Below are positions 7,519-17,900 of a DNA stretch of 64,000 nt, in pieces; position 1 is the stretch's first letter, and each line of letters begins with the position of its first letter. The translations under genes were made by a program, and so were the position numbers. Source of the DNA: Propionibacteriaceae bacterium (lineage in GTDB: Bacteria > Actinomycetota > Actinomycetes > Propionibacteriales > Propionibacteriaceae). The notes under the pieces were generated by a model. The model had not been told where the DNA came from. It saw nothing but the letters and a program-made list of their open reading frames with translations, and made no database searches. The stretch spans positions 62,001 through 126,000 of the forward strand of contig JAISUR010000004.1 of the NCBI GenBank assembly GCA_031271975.1, given 5' to 3'.

Positions 7519-9666
7519 ATGGCGCAAACCGTCGAGCTGGCTATCACGGGCATGACCTGCGCGTCGTGCGCTGCCCGGATCCAGAAGAAGCTCAACAAGC
7601 TGGACGGCGTCACCGCCGAGGTGAACTATGCCACGGAGAAAGCGGCCGTCAGCTTCGACGGTGTCCAAGTCGCGGACTTGATCGCGGCGGTGGAGGCGGC
7701 GGGTTACGGGGCTGCTCTGCCCAAAGCCGATGACGATCCCGCTGCGCACGCGGCCCAGTTGCGCTCCCGGATGGTGTTGGCCTTCATTTTGGGTGTTCCG
7801 GTGATCCTGCTCGGCATGGTGCCGCCGTTGCAGTTTCCCGGCTGGCAGTGGGTTTCGCTGGCGTTGACGCTGGTGGTGTACGGCTGGTGCGGGCGGGGTT
7901 TCCACGTCGCCGCGCTCACCAACTTGCGCCACCGTGCCACGACGATGGACACGCTCATCTCATTGGGCACTTCGGCGGCGCTGGCGTGGTCGGTTTACGC
8001 GTTGGTGTTCGGCGACGCGGGGCGGATCGGCTTCACCCACAAGTTTGAGTTTTCGCTCATGCGCGGCATGGCCGAGACCAACATCTACCTCGAATCCGTC
8101 GCCGGCATCATCTGCTTCCTGCTGCTGGGCCGCTGGATCGAAGCCCGGTCCAAGGCGCAGGCCGGTGCGGCGATTCGCGCGTTGTTGCAGTTGGGCGCCA
8201 ACCAGGCCACGCTGCTGCAGGGCGGCATCGAGCTGATCGTCCCGATCGCGCAGTTGCAGGTGGGGGATCTGTTCGTCGTCCGTCCCGGCGAGAAGATCGC
8301 CACTGACGGCGAGGTCGTGGAAGGTGTCTCCGCCGTCGACAATTCGCTGATGACAGGCGAGTCGGTGCCCGAAGACGTGCAGGCAGGCGACCATGTGATC
8401 GGTGCGGCCATCAACGCCAATGGGCGGCTCGTGGTGCGGGCCACGCGCGTCGGCAGCGACACGCAGCTCGCCCGGATGGCCAAGCTTGTCGAGCAGGCAC
8501 AGCAGGGCAAAGCCAAAGTGCAGCGCCTGGCCGACCGGATCTCCGATGTGTTCGTGCCCGTGGTACTCGGCATCGCGGCTGTGACCCTGGCCGTTTGGCT
8601 GCTGCTCGGTGCCGACCTGGCGTTCGCGGCAGCCGCGGCGGTGGCCGTCCTGATCATCGCCTGCCCCTGCGCGTTGGGCTTGGCCACCCCTACGGCCCTG
8701 CTGGTGGGCACGGGCCGGGGCGCCCAACTGGGCATCGTGTTGAAGGGCGCGGAGATGCTGGAGCGCGTCCGCCAGGTCAAGACCGTCGTGCTGGATAAGA
8801 CCGGCACGATCACCACGGGTCAGATGACCGTGTCCCAGCTTCTCCCGCGCCCTGGCGTCACGCCCGACGAATTGCTCCGCTTGGCCGCCGGCGCGGAATC
8901 GGGTTCCGAACACCCGATCGCCAAAGCCATCACCGCCTCGTACGACGGCGAACTGCCGGCAGTGGAAGCCTTCGCCAACACGCCGGGCCTCGGCATCGAA
9001 GCCAAAGTCGAAGGCCACAAGGTGCTGGTCGGCCGCGCCTCTTGGGTGGGTGCCCCGGTCGCCGACACCGGCGCCACTACGGTTTTCGTTTCCCGCGACG
9101 GTGAATACCTCGGCAGCATCGAGTTGGCCGACGGGCTCAAGCCGACGTCCGCCGAAGCCATCAAACGCTTCCGGGCGCTGGGCCTGGATCCGGTGCTGTT
9201 GACGGGCGACAACCAGGCGACGGCCGAGTCGGTCGCGGCGTCGGTCGGCATCACGCAGGTGATCGCCGGAGTGCTGCCCGACGGCAAAGTGGATGCGATC
9301 AAAGCTCTTCAGGCGGATGGCCGCCAAGTGGCGATGGTCGGCGACGGCGTGAACGACGCAGCGGCCCTGGCCCAAGCCGACCTGGGCATCGCCCTGGGCA
9401 CCGGCACGGATGCGGCCATACAGGCCTCCGACCTGACGCTGATGCGCGGCGACCTGTTGGTGGCCGTCGACGCCATCCGGTTGTCCCGCGCCACGTTGCG
9501 CACGATCCGGGTCAACCTGTTCTGGGCGTTCGCCTACAACGTCGCCGCCATCCCGCTCGCCGCCCTGGGCTTCCTGAACCCGATGATCGCCGGAGCGGCT
9601 ATGGCCTGCTCGTCCGTCTTCGTAGTGTTGAACTCCCTGCGCTTGCGCACCTTCCGGGCCACGTAG
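7519..9666 (+). CDS. copA: Copper-exporting P1B-type ATPase
   Basis: A 715-residue membrane pump that expels Cu(I) using ATP. It has one N-terminal metal-binding domain (GMTCASC, residues 11-17), then eight predicted membrane segments. The channel motif ACPCALGLATPTA is near residue 380, the phosphorylated DKTGT near 425, the SEHPIAKAI nucleotide-site motif near 475, and GDGVNDAAAL near 607. The start is ATG 7519, one base after the copZ stop; an upstream extension to 7390 is only the copZ sequence read in another frame. The three genes form a standard copper-efflux operon under CsoR. Confidence 0.96.
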   Translation: MAQTVELAITGMTCASCAARIQKKLNKLDGVTAEVNYATEKAAVSFDGVQVADLIAAVEAAGYGAALPKADDDPAAHAAQLRSRMVLAFILGVPVILLGMVPPLQFPGWQWVSLALTLVVYGWCGRGFHVAALTNLRHRATTMDTLISLGTSAALAWSVYALVFGDAGRIGFTHKFEFSLMRGMAETNIYLESVAGIICFLLLGRWIEARSKAQAGAAIRALLQLGANQATLLQGGIELIVPIAQLQVGDLFVVRPGEKIATDGEVVEGVSAVDNSLMTGESVPEDVQAGDHVIGAAINANGRLVVRATRVGSDTQLARMAKLVEQAQQGKAKVQRLADRISDVFVPVVLGIAAVTLAVWLLLGADLAFAAAAAVAVLIIACPCALGLATPTALLVGTGRGAQLGIVLKGAEMLERVRQVKTVVLDKTGTITTGQMTVSQLLPRPGVTPDELLRLAAGAESGSEHPIAKAITASYDGELPAVEAFANTPGLGIEAKVEGHKVLVGRASWVGAPVADTGATTVFVSRDGEYLGSIELADGLKPTSAEAIKRFRALGLDPVLLTGDNQATAESVAASVGITQVIAGVLPDGKVDAIKALQADGRQVAMVGDGVNDAAALAQADLGIALGTGTDAAIQASDLTLMRGDLLVAVDAIRLSRATLRTIRVNLFWAFAYNVAAIPLAALGFLNPMIAGAAMACSSVFVVLNSLRLRTFRAT

Positions 9667-9683
9667 GACAAGAGCGCTCGGCT

Positions 9684-10439
9684 TCACCGCGGCAACTCGG
9701 CGGGGAACGCGTGGTACAGGTCCCCAATCCCTTCTTGGTCGCAGAAACCTGCGGAAGTCAGCCGGTGGATCTCGTAGTCGGCGTCCACAATCTCCATCTC
9801 CCAACGCTGGAATCCGAGACCTTCCGCGACTGGCGATGCCGTCGCGCCAGCACGGGCCTGGCACTGATTCCAACGCTCCCGAAACACCGACAGTTGCGTA
9901 AGCAAGTCGTCGCCGGCATCGGTGGTCCACGGATAGGTGGTGTCTTCGTCGAGGATCGAACCGTTGCCCGCATACACCGGAGTCGTCCCACGGTCGAACA
10001 GCACAATCCGCGACCAGTTTTCGTCGAACCCCTTGGCGTCTTGGTAGGTCGTCAGGCGCACCAGCTTCAAGCCAGTCAAGTCAGGCAGTGGACTAGTCGT
10101 TGCAGGGTTGGCGTCCAGGAAGAGAACGCTGTCGCCGGTTTCTTTGCGATAGACCGGCATGTATTCACGCAACTGCTCGCAGTCCATCTCACGCACCTCT
10201 GCGCTCTGCATCATCCAGCCAACATCCACGAAGTACGTTTCTTCACCACTGAAGTCGCAGTTCTCCCAGGCCCAGTCCGCGCGCAGCGAAGCGTCGTCCT
10301 GGCGGGATTGGAAGTCTCCCCCGACCAGCAGCATGACCAACGCCGGGCCATACGCAAGCAGGAACGGTATGGCGAGCAGGCAAACTACCGCGATCACCGC
10401 GATCACTGTGATCCGAGTCCGCTTGCTGCCGGCGCTCAT
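9684..10439 (-). CDS. Membrane-anchored protein of unknown function
   Basis: A 251-residue protein with a basic N-terminus (GSKRTR) and one long hydrophobic segment (about residues 10-40), then a soluble domain outside the membrane that contains four Cys (in ENCDF, EMDCEQL, NQCQAR and GFCDQEG), possibly forming disulfides. No family is recognised. Its start overlaps the stop of the metallopeptidase gene by 4 nt, so the two are co-translated. In a secreted-toxin operon the third gene is often the immunity factor, so it could protect the cell surface from the upstream protein. That role is inference. Confidence 0.65.
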   Translation of the reverse strand: MSAGSKRTRITVIAVIAVVCLLAIPFLLAYGPALVMLLVGGDFQSRQDDASLRADWAWENCDFSGEETYFVDVGWMMQSAEVREMDCEQLREYMPVYRKETGDSVLFLDANPATTSPLPDLTGLKLVRLTTYQDAKGFDENWSRIVLFDRGTTPVYAGNGSILDEDTTYPWTTDAGDDLLTQLSVFRERWNQCQARAGATASPVAEGLGFQRWEMEIVDADYEIHRLTSAGFCDQEGIGDLYHAFPAELPR

Positions 10440-11884
10440 CTGGTCGCCGCCATTCCCTGTGCCATGTGGTCCATGGCTTCAACAGTCTGTCCCAGGTATT
10501 CCCTCGTGATGTCCAAGCTGGTTTGCCCATCTGCCCCAACAGTTTCCCGTTGCGTGCTTTCGGTCATCTGGTCGGCGAAATAGCCAGCAAACGTTTCCGC
10601 CTCACCTGGTGTCCCTGGGAAGACCGTCCAATACCCATCCGGCACACCATCATCGTTGGTATCCCAGCCCGGTTCGGTGTGACCCCAGTTGCCCTTGATC
10701 ACATTCCCCGTCGTGGATCCGTACGCGTCACCGAGAGTGCGGCAACTCGTGCCCTTCAGCTCGTTCGACATTGTCGCCCGCAAGCGTTCCGCAACCGCCC
10801 TGTCGTTGCCGCTGAGGGAGCTATATTCCTGGTTCATGATGGCGTCAGTGATGGTATTGATCTGGGCCGCACTCGCAGAAGGATTCTCACGTTGCAGTGT
10901 TTGGACGAGGCGGTTTCTGACGTCTTGAGCGATGAGGTCGTCCAGGTGGTAGTGGTTGTAGGTGTATTCGCCGGATCGGTATTGGTTCATGCCGGACAGT
11001 CCGTCGTCGCGTTCGGCGTTGTCGATGGCGTGGCCGACTTCATGGAACAAAGTGTAGAAAGGAGCCGGCGACTCATTCGGAAGGCTTGCCAGATCGATGT
11101 GGATCGTATTGGTCAAAGGATTGTGGAAAGTGAAGCCAAACAACGGCGTGGAGATGTTCACTTCGCCGATGCGTTGGAAGAACAGCGTCCGGTAAGGCTC
11201 CGAAGCTTTGGCGGCCATGTTCGCGATGTCCGCCGCGTATCCGTGGGCTTGTTCCGCCGTCCAGCCGGCACAGTGGACCACGTCTCCGTTGGGCATCACC
11301 ATCAGCTGGGCCGTGTACAGCTTCTGGTACAGCAACTGCGCCAACTCCTCTTCCGTCATCAACGCCGCCGCTGGGACGGCGCCAGCCGGGGTGCAGTAGT
11401 GATACTGGATGGCCCGCAATCTGGCCGCATAGTCAGTGTCAGCCTGTTCGGCGCAAGAAACAGCGCGTTTCACGTCATCTTCAACCATGTCCAAAGCCAT
11501 CAACAACGCCATGCCTGGCACAGTGGTGTTGGAAGGGATCGAAACCGTTCCGTTGTACGAAATAGACAGATTGTAGGTGTCAGCGCGAGCCTGGGCAGAT
11601 CGCACATAGCGTTTCACCTGCCAAATCTCGGCCGCGAACGCCGCCGTCGCGCTGATCAGGTTCGCCAAGTCCGTGTGCTGGGCCCGCACCTCGTCAATGA
11701 TCTCGGCAATGGCTTGCCGCGCCGCATCCGCCGTCTCGCCCTGCTGCTGAAAATCCGCGCTCGCCTGGGCCAAATCCTCTGCCTGCAACTCGGCAGCGTC
11801 CGCCGCTTTCCGCAGGTCGGCGACCAGATCGTCCCACGGCTCTGCCTTCCAACGCCGCACCGCACCCCAATGCACGCGGCTCAA
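10436..11884 (-). CDS. Putative secreted zinc metallopeptidase with helical N-terminal domain
   Basis: A 482-residue protein. Residues 1-100 form a long helical region with early tryptophans (HWGAVRRW, EPWDDL) like the leader domains of type VII secretion substrates. Residues 281-285 are HEVGH, the zinc-binding HExxH motif, and ETFAGYFADQM from 430 offers a Glu that could be the third ligand, as in gluzincins. No Sec signal peptide is visible, in keeping with ESX-type export. It is translationally coupled with an EspC-like small gene upstream and a membrane protein downstream (4 nt overlaps). A role as a secreted effector or antibacterial toxin is inferred. No ESX machinery lies in the window. 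Confidence 0.65.
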   Translation of the reverse strand: MSRVHWGAVRRWKAEPWDDLVADLRKAADAAELQAEDLAQASADFQQQGETADAARQAIAEIIDEVRAQHTDLANLISATAAFAAEIWQVKRYVRSAQARADTYNLSISYNGTVSIPSNTTVPGMALLMALDMVEDDVKRAVSCAEQADTDYAARLRAIQYHYCTPAGAVPAAALMTEEELAQLLYQKLYTAQLMVMPNGDVVHCAGWTAEQAHGYAADIANMAAKASEPYRTLFFQRIGEVNISTPLFGFTFHNPLTNTIHIDLASLPNESPAPFYTLFHEVGHAIDNAERDDGLSGMNQYRSGEYTYNHYHLDDLIAQDVRNRLVQTLQRENPSASAAQINTITDAIMNQEYSSLSGNDRAVAERLRATMSNELKGTSCRTLGDAYGSTTGNVIKGNWGHTEPGWDTNDDGVPDGYWTVFPGTPGEAETFAGYFADQMTESTQRETVGADGQTSLDITREYLGQTVEAMDHMAQGMAATR

Positions 11885-12264
11885 CCCGCCAAACCGTCAA
11901 AAGACGCCGCCAAACCCGCCATAGACGTGCCCGCTTCCAAGTCGGCGTTGTGCAAATGCGTGAAACCGCTCCACGAAGCCGCAGCCACCGACTCGATCGC
12001 CTCGGTGGCGCTGCCATGGCCCTGGTCCGCGATATCGGCCACTTCGCCAAGCTGACCCACACAAGACGCGCCCGGCACCGATCCGGCCACACTCCCCACA
12101 TAGCCTACGATGGCTGGCTCACCACGCTCGTCTGCGGCGTTTTGCAGGCGCGCACGCAACAACTGATACTCATCTTCGGAGAACGTCAACACCAGGGACC
12201 CCAAACGACGTTGCAACAGGAACGCCGCCAGGTTACCACGGCGCAATTGGCGGCGACCGGACAT
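11881..12264 (-). CDS. Small EspC/WXG-like protein
   Basis: A protein of about 127 residues with helical segments (FSEDEYQLLRARLQNAADE), then a Gly/Ala/Ser-rich stretch ending in ASWSGFTHLHNADLEAG. It resembles small EspC-like ESX-associated proteins but lacks an exact WxG turn. The start is uncertain. An upstream ATG at 12318 lies inside a palindromic repeat and would give a repeat-derived N-terminus, so ATG 12264 is preferred; a GTG near 12204 is also possible. It overlaps the metallopeptidase start by 4 nt and may be its secretion partner. Confidence 0.5.
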   Translation of the reverse strand: MSGRRQLRRGNLAAFLLQRRLGSLVLTFSEDEYQLLRARLQNAADERGEPAIVGYVGSVAGSVPGASCVGQLGEVADIADQGHGSATEAIESVAAASWSGFTHLHNADLEAGTSMAGLAASFDGLAG

Positions 12265-12280
12265 CTCACCGACCCCTTGG

Positions 12281-12321
12281 CCGGACTTCGTCCGGAGATG
12301 CCGGAACGAGCCCGGCATGAC
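12281..12321. repeat. Partial copy of the dispersed palindromic element
   Basis: Two adjacent hairpins: CCGGAC-ttc-GTCCGG (12281-12295) and ATGCCGG-N7-CCGGCAT (12298-12318), ending in GAC. This equals one terminal hairpin plus an inner hairpin of the 113 bp element described at 22321. Confidence 0.7.
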
Positions 12322-12404
12322 GGGTCGGGGTGATCCTGACGGCGTCCCGAAGTGTCAGATCCTGGCCCGGGACGGGTCGGGCGTCCGCCGAATCGGTGTC
12401 CGGC

Positions 12405-14897
12405 TTAGACTCGGTCGGTTTCGCGGCCCTTGAAGTCGCCCATGGAGGCGTTGATTCCGAAGAAGTCGGCTATGGCGTCCAGCCAGGGGATCGGCAGCAG
12501 GCGCAGCAGGTAGATCGTGTAGACGAACCAGGGCATGATTATGAGTCGGCGGCCGGTTTCGATGCCGTCCAGCACTTTGTCGGCGACCTGTTGCGGATCG
12601 AGCAGGGGGAGCAGCAGCGGAACCCGGGTTTTCACGCCGTCGAACATGCCGGTCTTGGTGTAGAACGGGGCCACGGCCAGCGCGCCCACGCCGGTTTCCG
12701 CCATGCGCAGCTCGTTGCGCAGCGACTCTGTGAAGCCCATCGCGCCGAACTTGGAGGCCGAATAGTCCGTCATCTTGGCGCCGCCCAGCACGCCCGAGGC
12801 GCTGGAGATCACCACGACATAGCCGTGGTGGCGGTCGATCATGCCTTGCAGGAAGGACTTCGTCACCCAGAAAAGCGACTTCAGGTTGACGTCGATGGTG
12901 CGTTCGATCGCCGCGTTGGGCTCGTCCAGCAGCGTGCGCCCGCCCACGACGCCGGCGGAGTTGATCAACACGTCGATGTCACCGGTAGCCGCCGCGGCCT
13001 GGGCGACCGACTCCTGGCTGGAGACGTCCACTGCGAACGACGCCGCTCGCCCGCCGCGCGCGGTGATCTCAGCGGCGACGGCGGCGGCCCGCTCCGCGGA
13101 CAAGTCCCAGATCGTGACAGCGGCAGCACCTCTGGCGGCGGCGCCCAAGGCCATGAGCCGGCCCATGCCGGAGCCGCCGCCCGTGACCAGCACCCTGGCG
13201 CCTGACAGGGGGACGCCGCGCTTGGTGCCGAAGGGCAGGGCCCCGAAGGGGGAGCGGGCAGGGCTTTGCGCCGCAGCGGATCGAATCCGGAATGACGGCT
13301 GGGGGGCACTCGATGACGAGAAGGATGGCTTTGGGGCGCTCACGGCGTCGCGGACCGCGGACAGCGCGGCCCGTGGTGTCACATACAGGAAGCGCGACAT
13401 CGCCGACATCGCTTTGGCATACATTTCGCGGCTCACGCCGGGCGGTGGCGCGATGTTGAGCAGGCGCTGGCGGGAGATGGTCTGGGGTTCGGTGAAGTTC
13501 CGGATGCCCTCTGGCCCGTGGCGGCGTCCCAGGCCGGAGATCCCCATGCCGCCCATCGGCGCGTCGAGCGACCCGAAGCTGGCCGTGAAGCCCTCGTTGA
13601 TGTTCACCGATCCGGCGTGCAGTTGCTTCGCCACCTGCTTTGCCAGCCGGATATCGCGGCCCCACACGCTGGCGTTCAGGCCATATTCGGTGTCGTTTGC
13701 CGCACGCACGGCCGCGGCGACATCTGAATACCGGTAGACGGAAACCACCGGGCCGAATGTCTCTTCGCGGGCGACGGCCATGGAGTCGTCGACGCCCTCC
13801 AAGATGGTCGGTTCGAAGAAGAGCGGGCCCAAGTCCGCGCGCACCTGGCCGCCGGCCAGCACCTTAGCGCCCTTGGCCACCGCGTCCGCGACATGCGAGC
13901 GCACCTTCTCCAAGTGCTCGGCGGAAATCAGCGGGCCCAGATCCACGTCCCAACCCGGCCCGCCACCCAGCCGCAACGCCCGGGTGCGTTCTGCCAACGC
14001 GAGGACGAAGCGTTCGTAAATCGATTCATGGATGTACATGCGCTCAATCGAGATGCATAGCTGTCCCGATGTCGAGAAGCAGGCGGACATCGCGCCTTCC
14101 ACGGCGCGGTCGATGTCGGCGTCCGGCAGCACGATCATGGGGTTCTTGCCGCCCAATTCGGCCGAACAAGATTTCAACTGCGCGGCGCAAGCGGCGGCCA
14201 CTTTGCGGCCAGTGGCCGACGAGCCGGTGAACATCAAGTGGTCCACGGCAGTGATGAGCGGATCGCCGAGTTCACGTCCGGCGCCCGGCACCACCTGGAA
14301 GACGCCTTCCGGCAGCCCGGCGGCGGCGAGCAGCTTGGCGACATACAGCCCAACCAGCGGCGTCATCGAGTCGGGCTTCATCACGACGGCGTTCCCCGCC
14401 AGCAGCGCGGCGATCGCGTCGGACGCCGTTAGCGTCAACGGATAGTTCCAAGGCGTGATCATTCCCACCACGCCTTTGGGCTGGTAGTGGACGCGGGTGC
14501 TGGTCAGGACCGGGATCGCACCGCGGCGCCTGCCCGCCTTCAGAAGGCGGCCGGCGTTCGCGGAGAAGTACGACGCGGTGAGCAGCACGTCGAGCACTTC
14601 ATCAAGCGCGTGGATGCGCGATTTCCCGTTCTCGGCGTGGATCAGGTCGAGCAAGTCGTCCTGGTTGGCGTACACCTGCGCGGCGAAGCGGGCGATGACG
14701 TCGGCACGCTCCCAGGCGCCCAGGGCCGCCCAACCCGGCTGGGCCGCGCGGGCCCGCGCCACGGCCTCCCGCACGTCGTCGGGGCTGCCCGCGGGCACGT
14801 TGGCGAGCAGGCTTCCATCAATGGGCGAAATGACATCGAACGCCGGACGTTCGGCGGGCACAGCGGCAAGGGCCGTCAGGGATTCCCATCCAGACAT
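12405..14897 (-). CDS. Aldehyde dehydrogenase-short-chain dehydrogenase fusion
   Basis: An 830-residue fusion. Residues 1 to about 510 are an NAD(P)-dependent aldehyde dehydrogenase of the succinate-semialdehyde type: MITPWNYPLT, FTGSSATGRKVA, the catalytic Glu in AELGGKNP and the catalytic Cys in TSGQLCISIE. Residues from about 565 are a short-chain dehydrogenase: TGGGSGMGRL coenzyme loop, NSAGVVGG, and the YSASK catalytic pair. The C-terminus has hydrophobic stretches (WFVYTIYLLRLLPIPW) that may touch the membrane. The 50-60 residue linker is Ser/Pro/Ala-rich and contains a piece of the dispersed palindromic repeat (13277-13296). Either the fusion is real or a lost stop has joined two genes. 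Confidence 0.85.
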   Translation of the reverse strand: MSGWESLTALAAVPAERPAFDVISPIDGSLLANVPAGSPDDVREAVARARAAQPGWAALGAWERADVIARFAAQVYANQDDLLDLIHAENGKSRIHALDEVLDVLLTASYFSANAGRLLKAGRRRGAIPVLTSTRVHYQPKGVVGMITPWNYPLTLTASDAIAALLAGNAVVMKPDSMTPLVGLYVAKLLAAAGLPEGVFQVVPGAGRELGDPLITAVDHLMFTGSSATGRKVAAACAAQLKSCSAELGGKNPMIVLPDADIDRAVEGAMSACFSTSGQLCISIERMYIHESIYERFVLALAERTRALRLGGGPGWDVDLGPLISAEHLEKVRSHVADAVAKGAKVLAGGQVRADLGPLFFEPTILEGVDDSMAVAREETFGPVVSVYRYSDVAAAVRAANDTEYGLNASVWGRDIRLAKQVAKQLHAGSVNINEGFTASFGSLDAPMGGMGISGLGRRHGPEGIRNFTEPQTISRQRLLNIAPPPGVSREMYAKAMSAMSRFLYVTPRAALSAVRDAVSAPKPSFSSSSAPQPSFRIRSAAAQSPARSPFGALPFGTKRGVPLSGARVLVTGGGSGMGRLMALGAAARGAAAVTIWDLSAERAAAVAAEITARGGRAASFAVDVSSQESVAQAAAATGDIDVLINSAGVVGGRTLLDEPNAAIERTIDVNLKSLFWVTKSFLQGMIDRHHGYVVVISSASGVLGGAKMTDYSASKFGAMGFTESLRNELRMAETGVGALAVAPFYTKTGMFDGVKTRVPLLLPLLDPQQVADKVLDGIETGRRLIIMPWFVYTIYLLRLLPIPWLDAIADFFGINASMGDFKGRETDRV
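13277..13296. repeat. Palindromic-element fragment inside a coding sequence
   Basis: Read on the minus strand, these 20 bases match the start of the repeat at 28235 (GTCATTCCGG-N-TTCGATCCG type) with a single difference. The matching second arm of the hairpin has decayed. It is read in frame as part of the ALDH-SDR linker (residues about 534-540, PSFRIRS). Confidence 0.65.
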
Positions 14898-14931
14898 GGC
14901 GGAAGTATAAACCGCCGTTCGGGCGTCTGGT

Positions 14932-17900
14932 TCACTTGACGGGCCGCCGGTCCAACTCCACCACCCGGTCGCAGCGCGCGACGACTTCGGGGTCGTGCGT
15001 GATCACGAGCAGCGGAAGGTCGGCCGCGGTCGCCCAAATGTCGTCGAGCAGTTTGGCGGCGGTGGGCACGTCGAGGTGTTCGGTGGGCTCGTCGAGGATC
15101 AGCACTTGGTATTGGCCCACCAGCAGCCGAGCCAGAGCCAGGCGGCGGGCTTCGCCGCCGGACAGGGCAGACGCCGCCTCGCCGACCATCCGGTCAAGCT
15201 CCAAGTAACCCAGGCCGGCGCGCCGCAGCGCTTCCGCGATGTCCGCGTCGCTGGCGTCCCGGTTGCCGATGCGGACATTCTCGGCCACGGTCGTGTTGAA
15301 AATGTGCGCGTCTTGGGCCAGATAGCCGGGGCGCCCAGTCAACTCGACTTCGCCGGCGGCCGGCTCGATGAGGCCGAGCACTGTGGCGGCCACGGTCGTC
15401 TTCCCGACGCCGCTGGGGCCTGCCAGCGCTACGCGTTCGCCGGCTCGGATCTCCATGTCCAAGCCTGCCACGACCGGCTCGCTGCCAGGCCAGCCGGCCG
15501 TCAGGTTTACGATGCGCAGTCGCGGGGCAGCCGACTCTTCCAAGGCGGCGGGAATGTCCCCAGAGCCCACCGCCGGCGCGTCCAACACCGCCTCCACCCG
15601 CTGCAGGGCCGCCCGTGCGCGGGTGACGGTCTGGGCGGAGTGGGCCAGATTGTTCAACGACTCGTGCAGGGCCAGCGGCACCAGGGCGAGCAGCGCCAGA
15701 TAGGCGTATCCGACATCGTCCATGTGTATCCAGTCGTGCGTTACGCCAGGGTCGGCGAAAATCGACTGGAACTCCAGCGGGACCGCCGTCCAGAACTTGC
15801 CCGGCAGTTGCGGGATTTGCGTCGCCCCCACGAGGATCGCTCCGATCACGGCCGCGCCCGCGGCCAGCATTTGGAAGCCCTCCGCCACGCCGCGCACCCA
15901 GGTGGCCCGCGCCTCGATGCGGCGCAACTCCAAGTCGGTGGACGCGAACTCGCCCAGGAAGGCGGTGTCAGCTTGGTAGGCGACGAGGTCGGTGGCGGTG
16001 CGGGCAAGCTCATGGACTTGGTCGGCGAGCTTCCCGCGCAGCGGCAGCGCGGCTGCGTCGGCGGCTTCGGAGGCTTTGCGGGCCAGCACCGGGACCACCA
16101 CGCCCGCGAGGATCGCCGACACCAACAGGATCAGCGCGCTGCCGGGCGAGATCAGCGCGACGACCGCGCTGGACGCCAGGATGACAAGGCTCGACGCGGA
16201 GAACGGGATCCAGACGCGCACGATGAGGTCTTGGACGGCCGTCACGTCCGCGATCACGCGGGTCAGCAGGTCGCCGCGGCGGCTGCCCAGCAGCGTCGTC
16301 TTCGCAAGCGACGTGTAGGTTTCCATGCGCAGCGCCGATTGCATGCGCAGGGCCACCGAGTGGGAGGCGAGCCGTTCGCTGTAGCGGAAGATGCCGCGGA
16401 AGATCGCCGACGCCCGCACGATGACCGCCGGGGCGTTCATGAACATGATGGGCGGCAGCGTCGCGGCGAAGGCCAGCAGCCAACTGGAAGAACCCATCAG
16501 GACCACGGCCGCGAAGGTGGCGCAGAACGACAGCAGCAACGCGAGCGCGAGGCGCCGCTTGGAATCTGGCACTTGTGCGAACAGGCGCCGCATCAAGGGA
16601 GCGTCGCTGTCGGCTTCCGGCGGCGCGGCTTCGTCTGGGGCGGCAGCCGGTTGCGGCGCGCCTTGGGCGGCGGAGGTGGCACCGGCGTGGTCGTTGGCGG
16701 CTGGCGGTTCCGGTGCTGGTGCGGCGGGTTCTGGGCCCAAGCGCACCACGCGGTCGGCCAACTCCATTACGGCGGGACGGTGGGTGATGACCAGCGCGGC
16801 CACGCCGAGGCGGCGCAGAGTGGCCAGCAAGGTGGCTTCGGAGTCGGCGTCCAATCCCGCGGTGGGCTCGTCCAGGATCATCAATTGCGCCCGGCCGAGG
16901 GTGACGCGCAGCAGGGCGCGGGCCGTGGCTATGCGGCGGCGTTCACCCGCGGACACGCCTTCGCCGTCCATGCCGACCTGCTGGTCCAGTGGGATTTCAG
17001 CCGCCCCCGCTTCGTCCAGGGCAGCGCGTACGGCGGTGTCCGTCGCCTTGGGGAAGCCCATCCGCACATTGTCGGCGACGGTGCCCGCCACCATGCCGGG
17101 ATTTTGGCCGACGAAGGCCGTGCGTTCCGGCTTTGGCCCCAAGACTGTGCCTTGGCTAGGCGCGATGAAACCCATTATGGCGTTGAGGATGGTGGTCTTG
17201 CCCGCGCCCGAAGGCCCCACCAGGACGACGAGTTCGCCTTCCGAAATGGATAAGTTGAAATCGGCGACCGCCGGCCCGTCAGCGTCCGCGTAGGTGTGCG
17301 TGAGTCCCGAGACGGACAACACGCCCGTTGCCGACCGTTCGCGTGCGGGCCGGGTTGCCGTGTCCTCGTCGCCGATCAGCGCGAACGCGGCCTTGGCGGC
17401 GGCGACCCCGTCGGCGGAGTCGTGGTAATGCGTGCCCACCTGCCGCACGGGCAGATAGGCCTCCGGGGCGAGGATCAGCACGAACAGGGCCGTTTGCAGG
17501 TCGAGGTCCCCGGCCACCACGCGGAAGCCCACGATCACAGCCACCAAGGCAACCGACAGCGTCGACAACAGCTCCAACACCAACGCCGACATGAAACTGA
17601 TCCGCAGCGTGCCGAGGGTTTCTTTCCGGTGTGCGGTCTCGGTGATCAACAGGCCCTTGGCCTGCGCTTTGGCGCGTCCGAAGACTTGCAGGGTGGGCAG
17701 GCCGAGCACCAGGTCGGCGAAGTGGTGCGCGAGGCGGGTCTGGATGGCCCAGCGCCGGGCCGTGCGCGCCTGCGTCGTCCAGCCGACCAGCATCATGAAG
17801 ACCGGGATGAGCGGGATCGTGATGGCCAGGATTATCGCCGAAGTGAGGTCGGCGGTGAGCACGGCGACGCCGATGACGACCGGCACGATGCCCGCGAGCA

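Noticed and set aside
10466..12055. A 529-codon plus-strand open frame opposite the metallopeptidase gene
   Set aside because: No family motif or ribosome binding site. The minus-strand trio has HEVGH and 4 nt gene overlaps.
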